A program made the position numbers and the translations under genes. Under the pieces are notes generated by a model. That model ran no database searches, was not told the DNA's origin, and was given only the letters and a program-made list of their open reading frames with translations. A DNA stretch of 64,000 nt from Sinorhizobium sp. A49 (lineage in GTDB: Bacteria > Pseudomonadota > Alphaproteobacteria > Rhizobiales > Rhizobiaceae): contig NZ_MUNW01000032.1 in assembly GCF_002002725.1 (NCBI RefSeq), positions 248,001 through 312,000 on the forward strand, written 5' to 3'. Of this stretch, positions 1 to 18,896 are shown in pieces (the stretch's first letter is position 1; each line of letters starts with the position of its first letter).

Positions 1-180
1 CGTCGAAATCGTGATACCACGGGCCTTTTCTTCCGGAGCAGCGTCGATCTGGTCGTACGCCTTGTACTCGCCGAAGTACTTCGTGATCGCTGCGGTCAGC
101 GATGTCTTGCCATGGTCAACGTGGCCAATCGTGCCAATGTTAACGTGCGGCTTGTTGCGCTCAAATTTGCTCTTTGCCAT
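1..180 (-). CDS. tuf: Elongation factor Tu, first copy (5' part only)
   Basis: EF-Tu delivers aminoacyl-tRNA to the ribosome as a GTP complex. Only the first 60 codons lie in the window; the gene runs off the left edge. The start is the ATG at 178-180. The P-loop GHVDHGKT is at residues 19-26. It is the last gene of the str operon, 71 bp after fusA. The 180 bases match the second tuf (18175-18354) except at position 113 minus 10, that is base 103, a silent Thr codon change (ACA here, ACG there). The leaders just upstream of the two starts are unrelated, so identity stops at the coding region, as expected when two tuf copies are kept alike by gene conversion. Confidence 0.98.
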   Translation of the reverse strand, partial: MAKSKFERNKPHVNIGTIGHVDHGKTSLTAAITKYFGEYKAYDQIDAAPEEKARGITIST

Positions 181-242
181 TTTCGGCTCTCCGTTTCCTG
201 TCCCCTATCGGGGAAATCTTATCTATCTATTTCAGCGAAAGG

Positions 243-270
243 GTATTCCGGTCACTTCTGACCGGAATAC
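243..270 (-). terminator. Hairpin over the fusA stop codon
   Basis: Perfect 12-bp inverted repeat (243-254 and 259-270) with a 4-base loop. The last codons and TGA stop (252-254) of fusA lie inside it. No run of U follows on the minus strand, so it is not a typical intrinsic terminator. It may set mRNA stability, processing or partial attenuation between fusA and tuf. Confidence 0.55.
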
Positions 271-2351
271 TTTGCCTGGATTTCCTGTGCGACGTTCGAC
301 GGGACCGGCGAATAGTGATCGAAGGTCATCGTGTACTGGGCGCGGCCCTGAGACATCGAGCGCAGGTTGTCCACGTACTTGAACATGTTTGCCAGCGGGA
401 CGTTCGCGTTGATGACAACGGCAACACCGCGCGCTTCCTGGCCCTGGATCTGGCCACGACGCGAGTTGAGGTCGCCGATAACGTCACCGACGTAATCTTC
501 CGGCGTTACGACTTCGACCTTCATCATCGGCTCGAGGAGCTGAGCGCCGGCCTTCTTGGCTGCTTCACGGAAGCAAGCACGCGAAGCGATTTCGAACGCC
601 AGAACCGACGAGTCGACATCGTGGAAGGCACCGTCGATGAGCGTCGCCTTGACGCCCAGCATCGGGAAGCCAGCCAACGGACCCGAAGACAGAACGCTTT
701 CGATGCCCTTCTGAACGCCCGGGATGTATTCCTTCGGAACAGCACCACCAACGATCTTGGACTCGAACTTGAAGTCTTCGCCATCCGGGTTCGGTTCGAA
801 GACGATCTTGACGCGCGCGAACTGGCCGGTACCACCGGACTGCTTCTTGTGCGTGTAGTCTTCTTCGTGCTGACGCGTGATGGTTTCGCGGTAGGCAACC
901 TGCGGCGCGCCGACGGTTGCTTCGACCTTGAATTCGCGACGCATGCGGTCAACCAGGATGTCGAGGTGAAGTTCACCCATGCCTGCGATGATCGTCTGAC
1001 CCGACTCTTCGTCGGTCTTGACGCGGAACGACGGATCTTCTGCAGCCAGACGGTTGAGCGCGAGGCCCATCTTTTCCTGGTCGCCCTTGGTCTTCGGCTC
1101 GATCGCGATCTGGATGACCGGCTCCGGGAATTCCATGCGCTCGAGGATAACCGGCTTCAGCGGGTCGCAAAGCGTATCGCCAGTGGTGGTTTCCTTGAGG
1201 CCGGCCAGAGCAACGATGTCGCCTGCAAAGGCTTCTTCGATGTCTTCACGGCTGTTGGAATGCATCTGCAGCATACGGCCGACGCGCTCGCGCTTTTCCT
1301 TGACCGTGTTCATGACCGACGTGCCCTTTTCGAGCTTGCCGGAGTAGATACGGGCAAAGGTGAGCGAACCGACGAAGGGGTCGTTCATGATCTTGAAGGC
1401 GAGCATCGAAAGCGGCTCGCTGTCATCAGCGTGACGCTCGGTCTCGGCTTCGGTCTTGACGTCGATGCCCTTGATCGCCGGGATATCCAGCGGCGACGGC
1501 AGGTAGTCGACGACAGCGTCGAGCAGCGGCTGAACGCCCTTGTTCTTGAACGCGGTACCGCAGAACATCGGGTGGAACTTCACGTCGATCGTGCCACGGC
1601 GAACGAGCGCGCGGATCTGGTCGTTGTCAGGCAGGTTGCCTTCCAGGTACGCTTCGGTCGCGGCTTCGTCGATATCGACGACAGTCTCGATCAGAAGTTC
1701 GCGGTACTTCTGCGCTTCTGCCTTCATATCGTCCGGAATTTCGACGACGTCCCACTGAGCGCCGAGCGATTCGTCGCGCCAGATGAGAGCGTTCATCTCG
1801 ATCAGGTCGATGACGCCCTTGAACTCGGTCTCAGCGCCGATCGGCAGTTGCATGACGACCGGGATCGCGCCAAGGCGCGACTTGATCATCGAGACGGAGC
1901 GGTAGAAGTCAGCACCGGTCTTGTCCATCTTGTTGCAGAAGATCATCCGCGGGACATTGTACTTCTCAGCCTGACGCCAGACGGTTTCCGTCTGCGGCTC
2001 AACACCGGCGTTGGCGTCGAGCAGAGCGATGGCACCGTCGAGAACGCGCAGCGAGCGCTCGACTTCGATGGTGAAGTCGACGTGGCCGGGGGTGTCGATG
2101 ATGTTGAAGCGGCGAGCCTTGCCGTCACGGCCCTTCCAGAAGGTCGTGGTCGCAGCAGACGTGATGGTGATGCCGCGTTCCTGCTCCTGCTCCATCCAGT
2201 CCATGGTAGCGGCGCCGTCGTGGACTTCGCCGATCTTATGGGACTTGCCGGTGTAGTAGAGAATACGTTCGGTCGTCGTCGTCTTGCCGGCGTCGATGTG
2301 CGCCATGATACCGAAATTGCGGTAGTCTTCGATTTTGTATTCGCGAGCCAT
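252..2351 (-). CDS. fusA: Elongation factor G
   Basis: GTPase that drives ribosomal translocation and, with RRF, ribosome recycling. 699 aa, full family length. GTPase motifs are visible: AHIDAGKT (17-24), DTPGH (86-90) and NKMD (140-143), followed by domains II to V. The start ATG at 2349-2351 is preceded by a GGGAG ribosome-binding site. It is the third gene of the str operon, 29 bp after rpsG and 71 bp before tuf. Its stop codon is buried in a strong hairpin (243-270). Confidence 0.99.
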   Translation of the reverse strand: MAREYKIEDYRNFGIMAHIDAGKTTTTERILYYTGKSHKIGEVHDGAATMDWMEQEQERGITITSAATTTFWKGRDGKARRFNIIDTPGHVDFTIEVERSLRVLDGAIALLDANAGVEPQTETVWRQAEKYNVPRMIFCNKMDKTGADFYRSVSMIKSRLGAIPVVMQLPIGAETEFKGVIDLIEMNALIWRDESLGAQWDVVEIPDDMKAEAQKYRELLIETVVDIDEAATEAYLEGNLPDNDQIRALVRRGTIDVKFHPMFCGTAFKNKGVQPLLDAVVDYLPSPLDIPAIKGIDVKTEAETERHADDSEPLSMLAFKIMNDPFVGSLTFARIYSGKLEKGTSVMNTVKEKRERVGRMLQMHSNSREDIEEAFAGDIVALAGLKETTTGDTLCDPLKPVILERMEFPEPVIQIAIEPKTKGDQEKMGLALNRLAAEDPSFRVKTDEESGQTIIAGMGELHLDILVDRMRREFKVEATVGAPQVAYRETITRQHEEDYTHKKQSGGTGQFARVKIVFEPNPDGEDFKFESKIVGGAVPKEYIPGVQKGIESVLSSGPLAGFPMLGVKATLIDGAFHDVDSSVLAFEIASRACFREAAKKAGAQLLEPMMKVEVVTPEDYVGDVIGDLNSRRGQIQGQEARGVAVVINANVPLANMFKYVDNLRSMSQGRAQYTMTFDHYSPVPSNVAQEIQAKYSGQK

Positions 2352-2380
2352 AGGGACTCCCTTTCGAAATTTGTCGTCGA

Positions 2381-2863
<483 letters not shown>

Positions 2864-2930
2864 TCAACTGTTGACTGGCGCCTTAACACGCGGAGAACCT
2901 CGCGCAGCGCCGAATTCGTGAAACCCGAAA

Positions 2931-3302
2931 TTACTTCGGACGCTTCGCACCGTACTTGGAGCGGCGCTGCTTGCGGTTCTTGACACCCTGCGTATCGAGA
3001 ACGCCACGGATGATGTGGTAACGGACACCCGGAAGGTCCTTTACGCGGCCGCCGCGGATCATGACAACCGAGTGTTCCTGAAGGTTGTGACCTTCACCCG
3101 GAATATAGCCGATGACTTCGAAGCCGTTGGTCAGGCGAATCTTGGCAACCTTACGCAGAGCCGAGTTCGGCTTCTTCGGGGTCGTCGTGTAGACGCGCGT
3201 GCAAACGCCGCGCTTCTGCGGGTTTTCCTGCAGAGCAGGAACCTTGTTGCGCTTTACCTGTGCCTGACGCGGCTTGCGGATCAGCTGGTTTACGGTAGGC
3301 AT
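2931..3302 (-). CDS. rpsL: 30S ribosomal protein S12
   Basis: Decoding-centre protein of the 30S subunit and the classical site of streptomycin resistance. 123 aa from the ATG at 3300-3302, beginning [13 protein letters not shown]; the frame stays open further upstream, but the extra 47 codons do not match the family. The KPNSALRK and PGVRYHI segments are present. Lys is kept at the position mutated in resistant strains (the TTPKKPNSA stretch), so it looks streptomycin-sensitive at that site. First gene of the str operon. Confidence 0.99.
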
Positions 3303-3864
3303 GTAACCATCCCTTGCAAAATCTTGTCTCGTTACCCTTGCGGGCGGATCGTTGCCGTCGCCGGCGATACGAACGCCTGTAAAATGCGCAAACGAGGACC
3401 GATCCGCTTTATCGCGGATGGCCCTACAAAAAGCAGAGGACACACAATTTCGCGCGTCATGCGTGCAGCATTTTTTGTAGTCAGCGTGCGTTTTGAACCT
3501 TGTTTGAGGCGAACTCCAGAACGCGACGTTCCGAACCAGCCAGCCTCACATGGGCTCCGATGCGGCGGGGTGTACTGATTTCAAGGCCGACAGTCAAGGG
3601 CAATTAACAAATATTCTCCGGCATACAGGCCTGACATGCCCGGAAAACAAGGGTTTGGCGCGGATCGGGACAGGCCGCCGCGACCCGGAATGCACTTGAA
3701 CGAAGGCAGCTTCCGACAGGCTTAAGGAATCGGCAACCAGTTTGTGACGGTTTTCCACCGCAACGATTCTACCGCGCCAGCAAAGCCTGTGGCCTCCGAT
3801 CTATTTCTTTCGCACTGCACTGAAAAGGGCGCTAAAGTCAGCCACGCACTCGAAAGGATATTCA
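3303..3864. other. 562-base intergenic region upstream of rpsL
   Basis: Divergent spacer between rpsL (minus) and the small acidic gene at 3865 (plus). It holds the candidate str promoter (3569-3597) and presumably a long rpsL leader. Open frames in it have no recognisable product. No tRNA or clear terminator was found. Confidence 0.6.
3569..3597 (-). promoter_or_regulatory. Candidate promoter of the str operon
   Basis: On the minus strand a CCTTGACT box (-35 TTGACT at 3592-3597) is followed after 17 bases by TACACC (3569-3574). The -35 fits the rhizobial CTTGAC consensus well; the -10 is weak. Transcription would start near 3562 and give a leader of about 260 bases before rpsL. Confidence 0.4.
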
Positions 3865-4161
3865 ATGAGCGTCACGCCTGACAACGACAATGCACCGGAC
3901 GAGCCGATGGTCTTCATCATCATCGGCAAGGCCTACGAGACCGACGGAGACGAAGAAGGCGTCGACATTCACGTGATGTTGCGCGCACCCGACGACGATA
4001 CGGCCGTACGCGAGGCGCTGAACGCGCTCGCCGAGGAAGGCTTCCTGGAGGCCGACCTCGACCAAATCGGCACCCTGACCGACGTACCGAACGAGGAGCC
4101 GCATGCCTCGGCCTACCAGGGTGCCCTTGAAGGCGAAGTTGCGATCATCCGTTTCGCCTGA
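3865..4161 (+). CDS. Small acidic protein of unknown function
   Basis: 98 aa, rich in Asp and Glu and therefore very acidic. I do not recognise a named domain. The start ATG at 3865 has an AAAGGA ribosome-binding site six bases upstream. After a short disordered N-terminus (MSVTPDNDNAP) it reads as a compact alpha/beta fold: a hydrophobic strand (MVFIIIGKAY), a second strand (VDIHVMLRA), a helix (AVREALNALAEEGF) and a C-terminal strand (EVAIIRFA). It has no signal peptide or membrane segment. It stands alone between the str and rpo blocks and ends 45 bases before a bidirectional terminator. Codon use matches its neighbours, so it is likely a conserved rhizobial gene rather than a chance frame. 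Confidence 0.8.
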   Translation: MSVTPDNDNAPDEPMVFIIIGKAYETDGDEEGVDIHVMLRAPDDDTAVREALNALAEEGFLEADLDQIGTLTDVPNEEPHASAYQGALEGEVAIIRFA

Positions 4162-4206
4162 AGCCGCTGGCGCCTGAGCGTCGCCACCTTCCAGCCTTCC
4201 CCAATG

Positions 4207-4242
4207 AAAAAGCCGCCCGGATCGCTCCGGGCGGCTTTTTTT
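4207..4242. terminator. Bidirectional intrinsic terminator (rpoC / small acidic gene)
   Basis: GC-rich 10-bp stem (4212-4221 with 4226-4235) and a 4-base loop, flanked by five A on the left and seven T on the right. It can end transcription from the small gene on plus and from rpoC on minus. Confidence 0.92.
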
Positions 4243-4279
4243 ATCTTGGATCACGAGGGCGGAGACCGCCCTCCTGCCT

Positions 4280-8485
<4,206 letters not shown>

Positions 8486-8668
8486 GCCTGTCTCCTTTAC
8501 GGGCTTAACGCCCTGAGCTTGGCGGGGTGCCGACAAATCCCGGGCGCCGGCCCCTACCCCATAAACAGCTAAAACCGCATCTGATGCGGCCCCGTTCCTC
8601 TCGCTTGCCAATGAAGCCTTGCGGAGGAAGCGGTGCGCGCCGCGACGCGGCACGCACCTTGATGTTTC

Positions 8669-12808
<4,140 letters not shown>

Positions 12809-12972
12809 CGTCGCTCCTTGTCAATCTTGCATCCGGGCCTGCAACGGACGGGAACCGATGGCCAGTCGACCCCGTCAATCAATGAGTAGTTCAATCTCGT
12901 CTAACTTGCGGAAAACACCCAGCGCGGATTGCTGTGCCGATTTCCGTTCGAGACCATCCTCTTGAAGAACCC

Positions 12973-13011
12973 ATTACCCAAAAGCCGTTTTGCGACAGGC
13001 TTTTGGGTAAT
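12973..13011 (-). terminator. Large hairpin in the rplL-rpoB gap (second)
   Basis: Perfect 14-bp inverted repeat (12973-12986 with 12998-13011) around an 11-base loop. The minus-strand transcript reads this after rplL and before rpoB. No U run follows, so RNase III processing or a stability element is as likely as attenuation. Confidence 0.6.
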
Positions 13012-13033
13012 ATGTTCTAAAAACGGTCAAAGA

Positions 13034-13056
13034 GAGGCGGCCGAAATGGCCACCTC
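13034..13056 (-). terminator. Attenuator-like hairpin just after rplL
   Basis: 9-bp stem (13034-13042 with 13048-13056, one G-U pair) and a 5-base loop, 18 bases past the rplL stop. The minus-strand RNA then continues UCUCUUUGACCGUUUUUAG, a U-rich but interrupted stretch. This fits a partial terminator that lowers rpoBC expression relative to rplL. Confidence 0.6.
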
Positions 13057-13074
13057 CCCTTGCAAAAGGCCGAA

Positions 13075-13449
13075 TTACTTGACGTCAACCTTGGCGCCAG
13101 CGTCTTCGAGCTTCTTCTTGAGGTCAGCAGCTTCAGCCTTCGAAACGGCTTCCTTGACTGCCTTCGGAGCGCCTTCGACCAGGTCCTTGGCTTCCTTGAG
13201 GCCGAGACCGGTGATGGCGCGGACTTCCTTGATGACGTTGATCTTGTTGGCGCCAGCGTCAACGAGGATAACGTCAAACTCGGTCTTTTCTTCTTCGACC
13301 GGAGCAGCAGCACCGCCGCCAGCAGCAGCAACAGCTACGGGAGCAGCTGCAGAAACGCCCCACTTCTCTTCGAGCAGCTTGGAAAGCTCAGCAGCTTCCA
13401 GGACGGTCAGCGAGGAGAGGTCTTCAACGATCTTTGCGAGATCAGCCAT
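13075..13449 (-). CDS. rplL: 50S ribosomal protein L7/L12
   Basis: Stalk protein, present in several copies per ribosome, that recruits translation GTPases. 124 aa. N-terminal dimerisation helices (residues 1-32), an Ala/Gly-rich hinge (about 34-48) and the C-terminal factor-binding domain ([10 protein letters not shown] to the end, with [12 protein letters not shown]) are clear. It follows rplJ by 58 bases. Expected to be made in excess over the other subunits, which agrees with the two hairpins placed between it and rpoB. Confidence 0.99.
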   Translation of the reverse strand: MADLAKIVEDLSSLTVLEAAELSKLLEEKWGVSAAAPVAVAAAGGGAAAPVEEEKTEFDVILVDAGANKINVIKEVRAITGLGLKEAKDLVEGAPKAVKEAVSKAEAADLKKKLEDAGAKVDVK

Positions 13450-13507
13450 TTTACTTTTCCTTTTGTTCGGTTCGAACTGGTTTTAAATACAACAGCGAAA
13501 ATCCGCC

Positions 13508-14026
13508 TTAGGCGGCTTCGTCCTTCTTGGCATAGGCGGCGAACACGCGGGCAAGCTGGCTTGCCGGTGCTGCAACAACCGTAGCGATGCGGGTTGCCGG
13601 GGCATTGAGAAGGCCCAGCAGCTTCGCGCGCAGCTCGTCCAGCGAAGGCAGGGTCGCAAGCGACTTGACTGCTTCGGCGGTAAGCGTGGTTGTTCCCATG
13701 GAGCCACCGAGAACAACGAGCTTGTCGTTGGTCTTGGCGAAATCCATGACGACCTTAGGAGCCGTGATCGGGTCTTGGCTGAATGCGATCAGCGTCTGAC
13801 CCTTGAAGAGATCTGTGATCCCTTCCGACTCGGTGCCCTGAAGAGCGATCTTGGCCAGGCGGTTTTTCGCGACTTTGACGGTGCCGCCAGCAGCGCGCAT
13901 CTTCGAACGGAAGTCGTTCATCTGCGCAACTGTGACACCAGCATAGTGGGCCACGACAACCGAACCGGAAGCCTTGAAGACTTCGTTCAGCTCCGTGACG
14001 AATTCGCGTTTTTCCGCTCTTTCCAC
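13508..14026 (-). CDS. rplJ: 50S ribosomal protein L10
   Basis: Base of the ribosomal stalk; binds 23S rRNA and carries the L7/L12 dimers. 172 aa from a GTG start (14024-14026), reading [18 protein letters not shown] ribosome-binding site lies nine bases upstream. The frame is open further upstream with other possible starts, but that part is unlike the family. The C-terminal Ala-rich helix ([15 protein letters not shown]) that binds L7/L12 is present. In E. coli the L10-L7/L12 complex represses this mRNA through its leader; the 334-base gap upstream would hold such a site. Confidence 0.97.
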   Translation of the reverse strand: MERAEKREFVTELNEVFKASGSVVVAHYAGVTVAQMNDFRSKMRAAGGTVKVAKNRLAKIALQGTESEGITDLFKGQTLIAFSQDPITAPKVVMDFAKTNDKLVVLGGSMGTTTLTAEAVKSLATLPSLDELRAKLLGLLNAPATRIATVVAAPASQLARVFAAYAKKDEAA

Positions 14027-14360
14027 TGTCTGTCTCCAGTTGACAGGGTTGCATGAACTGCAGCCCCTGCCGGGTTTGCCTTTGTCACCAGGGATCATCA
14101 AAAGAAGATCCCAAGTAACGCTTGAGGATCCTGTCCCTTGGCGTTCCCGGAAAGCCGGGTCTGACACAAGGCAAGCGAGGCTCGAACCGAATTTCGACGC
14201 CTCCGGCGTCATTGCGAAATTCAGATCTTACCCGTCTCATGCAGGCCGAAGTGATTAAGGTAAAACCACCCGCAATCTCGGACAGGAGTTCCGGATCGAA
14301 ATCCGGATTTCCGGCCCCGAAGAGCCGGAAATTCTTTCCCGGGCCGAAGCCCGAAATTCT
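14027..14360 (-). promoter_or_regulatory. rplJ leader (putative L10-binding leader)
   Basis: 334-base gap between rplA and rplJ without a gene. In many bacteria this place holds the L10 leader, an RNA bound by the L10-L7/L12 complex. The rplA-proximal end has three tandem UUCG-type hairpins (14291-14353). I could not fold the rest with confidence. A separate rplJ promoter may also lie here. Confidence 0.5.
14291..14353 (-). repeat. Three tandem UUCG-tetraloop hairpins
   Basis: Read on the minus strand there are three stem-loops, each with the loop TTCG: 14340-14353 (5-bp core CGGGC, extendable through G-U pairs), 14309-14330 (9 bp with one G-U) and 14291-14306 (6 bp). The first begins eight bases after the rplA stop. 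None has a U tract. Confidence 0.75.
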
Positions 14361-15059
14361 TTAGGCGACGCTGAGCGTTGCCGGGTCGATCTTCAGGCCC
14401 GGGCCCATGGTCGACGAAATCGCTACGCGCTTGACGTAGTTGCCCTTGGCGCCAGCCGGCTTCGCCTTGACGACTGCGTCAGCGAAAGCGCGGATGTTTT
14501 CTTCCAGAGCCTTGGCGTCGAACGAAGCCTTGCCGATACCGGCGTGGATGATACCAGCCTTCTCGACGCGGAACTCGACAGCGCCGCCCTTGGATGCCTT
14601 GACGGCACCGGCAACGTCCATGGTGACCGTTCCGACCTTCGGGTTCGGCATCATGCCGCGCGGGCCGAGAACCTTACCGAGGCGGCCGACGAGCGGCATC
14701 ATGTCCGGGGTCGCGATGCAACGATCGAAGTCGATCTTGCCGCCCTGAACGATTTCGACGAGCTCTTCAGCACCGACGATGTCTGCACCGGCAGCCTTGG
14801 CTTCGTCAGCCTTGGCACCACGTGCGAACACGGCAACGCGAACCGTGCGGCCCGTGCCGTTCGGCAGGTTGACGACGCCGCGGACCATCTGGTCGGCGTG
14901 GCGCGGGTCAACGCCGAGGTTCATCGCGACTTCAACAGTCTCGTCGAACTTGGCAGTTGCACGTTCCTTGACCAGCGAAACGGCTTCAGTGAGGCCGTAG
15001 ATCTTCGTCGGGTCGATGCCCTCGCGGGACTTCTGTACACGCTTTGCAATCTTCGCCAT
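14361..15059 (-). CDS. rplA: 50S ribosomal protein L1
   Basis: L1-stalk protein that helps release deacylated tRNA from the E site. 232 aa, usual length, beginning [16 protein letters not shown]. The signature region around [14 protein letters not shown] is present. It follows rplK by four bases, so the two are translated together. In E. coli L1 represses the rplKA mRNA. Confidence 0.99.
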   Translation of the reverse strand: MAKIAKRVQKSREGIDPTKIYGLTEAVSLVKERATAKFDETVEVAMNLGVDPRHADQMVRGVVNLPNGTGRTVRVAVFARGAKADEAKAAGADIVGAEELVEIVQGGKIDFDRCIATPDMMPLVGRLGKVLGPRGMMPNPKVGTVTMDVAGAVKASKGGAVEFRVEKAGIIHAGIGKASFDAKALEENIRAFADAVVKAKPAGAKGNYVKRVAISSTMGPGLKIDPATLSVA

Positions 15060-15063
15060 GGTC

Positions 15064-15492
15064 TTAGCCCGCCACTTCCAGGCCCATGGAGCGGGCAGAG
15101 CCCTCGACCATTGCCATTGCGCCTTCGATATCGGCCGCGTTGAGGTCCTTCATCTTGGCCTCTGCGATCGTGCGGATCTGAGCCTTGGTGATCGAACCAG
15201 CCTTGGCCTTACCTGGGGTCTTCGAACCGGACGTGATCTTCGATTCCTTCTTCAGGAAGTAGCTGACCGGCGGCTGCTTCATGACGAAGGTGAACGACTT
15301 GTCCTGGTAGTAGGTGATGACGACCGGGATCGGCATACCCTTTTCCATTTCCTGCGTGGCGGCATTGAACGCCTTGCAGAATTCCATGATGTTAATGCCA
15401 CGCTGACCAAGTGCAGGACCGATCGGCGGGGACGGATTGGCCGACCCTGCCTTCACCTGCAGCTTGAGTTGGCCTGCAACTTTCTTAGCCAT
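15064..15492 (-). CDS. rplK: 50S ribosomal protein L11
   Basis: Binds the GTPase-associated centre of 23S rRNA next to the stalk; needed for (p)ppGpp synthesis by RelA-type enzymes. 142 aa. The Pro-rich N-terminus with [22 protein letters not shown] and the C-terminal rRNA-binding domain are present. First gene of the rplKA pair, 208 bases after nusG. Confidence 0.99.
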   Translation of the reverse strand: MAKKVAGQLKLQVKAGSANPSPPIGPALGQRGINIMEFCKAFNAATQEMEKGMPIPVVITYYQDKSFTFVMKQPPVSYFLKKESKITSGSKTPGKAKAGSITKAQIRTIAEAKMKDLNAADIEGAMAMVEGSARSMGLEVAG

Positions 15493-15700
15493 TTCTCTCT
15501 GCCTCTCACTACCTCGTCGCGACGGATCGAAACGAGGAACTGTTACGCCGGTTTCCCGGCATTCTGCCGATCAGGGATCGGCGGCTGCGGTTGCGTGGTG
15601 CGGACCCTTCGCCCCGGCTAAGGCCGACGTCCTTCCACGCGCATGCGGATTTCTCCGCCAGGGCAGGCCTAAACGACTTGCCCAATCTCTCTTGATCTTC

Positions 15701-16231
15701 TCAGACCTTCTCGACCTGGCCGTATTCCAGTTCGACCGGGGTCGCACGGCCGAAGATCGACACTTCGACCTTCAGGCGCGACCGCTCCTCGTCGACATCC
15801 TGAACGATGCCGTTGAACGAGGCGAACGGACCATCCGAGACGCGAACCTGCTCGCCGATCTCGAAGGAGACGGATGGCTTCGGACGCTCGACACCATCCT
15901 GGACCTGACCAAGGATACGATCGGCTTCATGGTCCGGAATCGGAACCGGCTTGCTGTCGGTACCCAGGAAACCGGTGACCTTCGGCGTGTTCTTGATGAG
16001 GTGGTAAGCCTCATCCGTCAGGTTGGCGCGCACCAGGACGTAGCCCGGGAAAAACTTGCGCTCGGCATCAACCTTACGACCGCGACGAACCTCGACAACC
16101 TTTTCGGTCGGAACGAGGATCTTCTCGAACAGGTGCGAAAGGCCCTTTTGCTTGGCCTTTTCCTCGATCGATTCAGCCACCTTCTTTTCGAAATTCGAAT
16201 AGGCGTGAACAATATACCAGCGTGCAGCCAT
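15701..16231 (-). CDS. nusG: Transcription termination/antitermination factor NusG
   Basis: Binds the beta' clamp through its N-terminal domain and links RNA polymerase to Rho or to ribosomal protein S10 through its KOW domain. 176 aa from the ATG at 16229-16231 ([17 protein letters not shown]), which has a GGAGGG ribosome-binding site; an in-frame GTG four codons upstream overlaps that site and is less likely. NGN domain about 1-115, KOW domain about 125-176 ([17 protein letters not shown]). It lies 16 bases after secE, as in most bacteria. Confidence 0.98.
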   Translation of the reverse strand: MAARWYIVHAYSNFEKKVAESIEEKAKQKGLSHLFEKILVPTEKVVEVRRGRKVDAERKFFPGYVLVRANLTDEAYHLIKNTPKVTGFLGTDSKPVPIPDHEADRILGQVQDGVERPKPSVSFEIGEQVRVSDGPFASFNGIVQDVDEERSRLKVEVSIFGRATPVELEYGQVEKV

Positions 16232-16247
16232 ACTACCCTCCACCCAA

Positions 16248-16448
16248 TCAAGCGCCAGCGTTGAGGACTAGGCCAATCAGCCAACCCATCAACTGGTCCG
16301 CAGCAAAGAAGAAGGCAGCGGCAAAAAAGACCATCACAAATACCATCAGCGTCGAGATCATCGTCTCGCGCCTGGATGGCCAAGTTACTTTCGACGCCTC
16401 TGAGCGAACCTGCTGCAGAAACGTAAACGGATTCGTTTTGGATGCCAT
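16248..16448 (-). CDS. secE: Preprotein translocase subunit SecE
   Basis: Small essential membrane subunit of the SecYEG channel. 66 aa, the short single-span form usual outside enterobacteria. The amphipathic surface helix ([20 protein letters not shown]) precedes one transmembrane segment (residues about 28-60, [19 protein letters not shown]). Between tRNA-Trp and nusG. Confidence 0.98.
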   Translation of the reverse strand: MASKTNPFTFLQQVRSEASKVTWPSRRETMISTLMVFVMVFFAAAFFFAADQLMGWLIGLVLNAGA

Positions 16449-16643
16449 GTAATGCTCACGCCATTACGGCGCGTAAAGCCGATGATTCAGCCCCACACAC
16501 CGCGTGTCTGTTTGGACCCTACATAAAGACCGATTCCATAAATCACAAGAGGCATTCGGTCTTTTCTGTGAATTTCGATGGTCGGCCTATCCGACCTCCT
16601 CCCGCCCTACTCGGCTTTGAGCCGTTTGCAAAGACGAAGGCAA

Positions 16644-16719
<76 letters not shown>

Positions 16720-16770
16720 AGTCGCTCCGGCCGGTCATTCTCGAACCGGTCAGTGCATCAAGTCAGCGGC

Positions 16771-16799
16771 TTATTATTCAGTTTATCGGGCGATGACAA
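16771..16799 (-). promoter_or_regulatory. Candidate promoter for tRNA-Trp-secE-nusG
   Basis: On the minus strand TTGTCA (16794-16799), 17 bases, TAATAA (16771-16776). Transcription would begin near 16764, about 45 bases before the tRNA. Confidence 0.55.
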
Positions 16800-17131
16800 G
16801 CGTCTTTGACGGAAAAGATTCAGATTCTTGTGGCAAAAACTGCAACAGCGCGTGATGTGCCTTTCCACCCCGCGCCGCACCGTCCGTTGCGCGCAATGCG
16901 CGCGCCATTGAAGCGGCAGTCGCGCCGGCTCAACGGCTGCATTACGACGCATTGCCAGAGCCGCCGGTCGCAATGGCGGCGGAAGCGTCGCACGAGCTTG
17001 GGGCCGGAACGCGCAGCCAGATGCCTCGGAACGCCTTCCTTGCGCCTGCCTTTCCACGGAATTCCCGCAAGGATAGGCGGACCGCCCGCTGCCCGACGGC
17101 TCGCCCAAGCGTCTTGTTCAAAACGAAGAAA

Positions 17132-17153
17132 GCCCCGCCGTTTCCAGCGGGGC
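17132..17153 (-). terminator. Intrinsic terminator after the second tuf
   Basis: 7-bp GC stem (17132-17138 with 17147-17153), 8-base loop; the minus-strand RNA continues UUUCUUCGUUUU. It starts 25 bases after the tuf stop and separates tuf from the tRNA-Trp-secE unit. Confidence 0.8.
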
Positions 17154-17178
17154 CTTCTGAACCGAAATAATCCGGAGA

Positions 17179-18354
<1,176 letters not shown>

Positions 18355-18491
18355 GGGTACGTTTCCTGTGGTCAAGTATGATTGATCAGCCGGCTGGGCC
18401 GGTTTGTGGAGCCGTTTAAGGGTTTCAAGGGATTTGCGCAAGACTTAATTGCGTGCGCCCGGACCGGCCACGGCAGCCATCTCCTGCCATC

Positions 18492-18520
18492 ATATAAGAA
18501 CGGCGCATCGACGACGCAAG
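18492..18520 (-). promoter_or_regulatory. tuf: Candidate promoter of the second tuf
   Basis: CTTGCG (18515-18520), 17 bases, TTATAT (18492-18497) on the minus strand: close to the rhizobial CTTGAC-N17-CTATAT. Start near 18486, giving a leader of about 130 bases. Confidence 0.6.
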
Positions 18521-18626
18521 TTGTACCGATTTTGGAATCACTTTGCGGCTCGGCCAAAGAACAAACAACGGCTTATGAGGAGCAGCTGAAGCGTCACTTT
18601 AAGGAAATGGAAAAGGTCAGCGCTGC

Positions 18627-18700
18627 TGGAGCGGGTAGCGGGAATCGAACCCGCGTATTCAGCTTGGAAGGCTGCTGCTCTACCATTGAGCTATACCCGC
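18627..18700 (-). tRNA. tRNA-Gly (anticodon TCC)
   Basis: 74 nt with encoded CCA. Acceptor GCGGGTA pairs with TACCCGC; D-arm GCTCAATGGTAGAGC; anticodon loop CTTCCAA; T-arm CGGGTTCGATTCCCG. Reads GGA/GGG codons. 23 bases after tRNA-Tyr and probably cotranscribed with it. Confidence 0.97.
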
Positions 18701-18723
18701 GGGCCTTCGATCCAGAAGCAGAA

Positions 18724-18808
18724 TGGTGGAGGGAGTTGGATTTGAACCAACGTAGGCGAAGCCAACGGATTTACAGTCCGTCCCCTTTAACCACTCGGGC
18801 ATCCCTCC
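18724..18808 (-). tRNA. tRNA-Tyr (anticodon GTA)
   Basis: 85 nt class II tRNA with a long variable arm and encoded CCA. Acceptor GGAGGGA pairs with TCCCTCC; anticodon loop ACTGTAAAT contains GTA. First RNA of the tRNA-Tyr-tRNA-Gly pair upstream of tuf. Confidence 0.97.
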
Positions 18809-18896
18809 ATTATTCTGTCGGGATCAAGTCGACCAAGCATTTGAGATCGTGAGACATCCAGCGATTTGTCGTTGCCGCCTCTCGTTCTGCGGGGGG

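Larger units (their letters stand above)
16720..17178. other. 459-base spacer between the second tuf and tRNA-Trp
   Basis: Holds the tuf terminator (17132-17153) and a candidate tRNA-Trp promoter (16771-16799). The middle part is GC-rich with a short self-complementary GCGC stretch near 16887-16904. Open frames here show no recognisable product. Confidence 0.6.

Noticed and set aside
16758-17108. Possible 116-aa gene between tRNA-Trp and tuf
   Set aside because: Arg/Ala-rich frame covering the tRNA promoter region with no plausible start signal.
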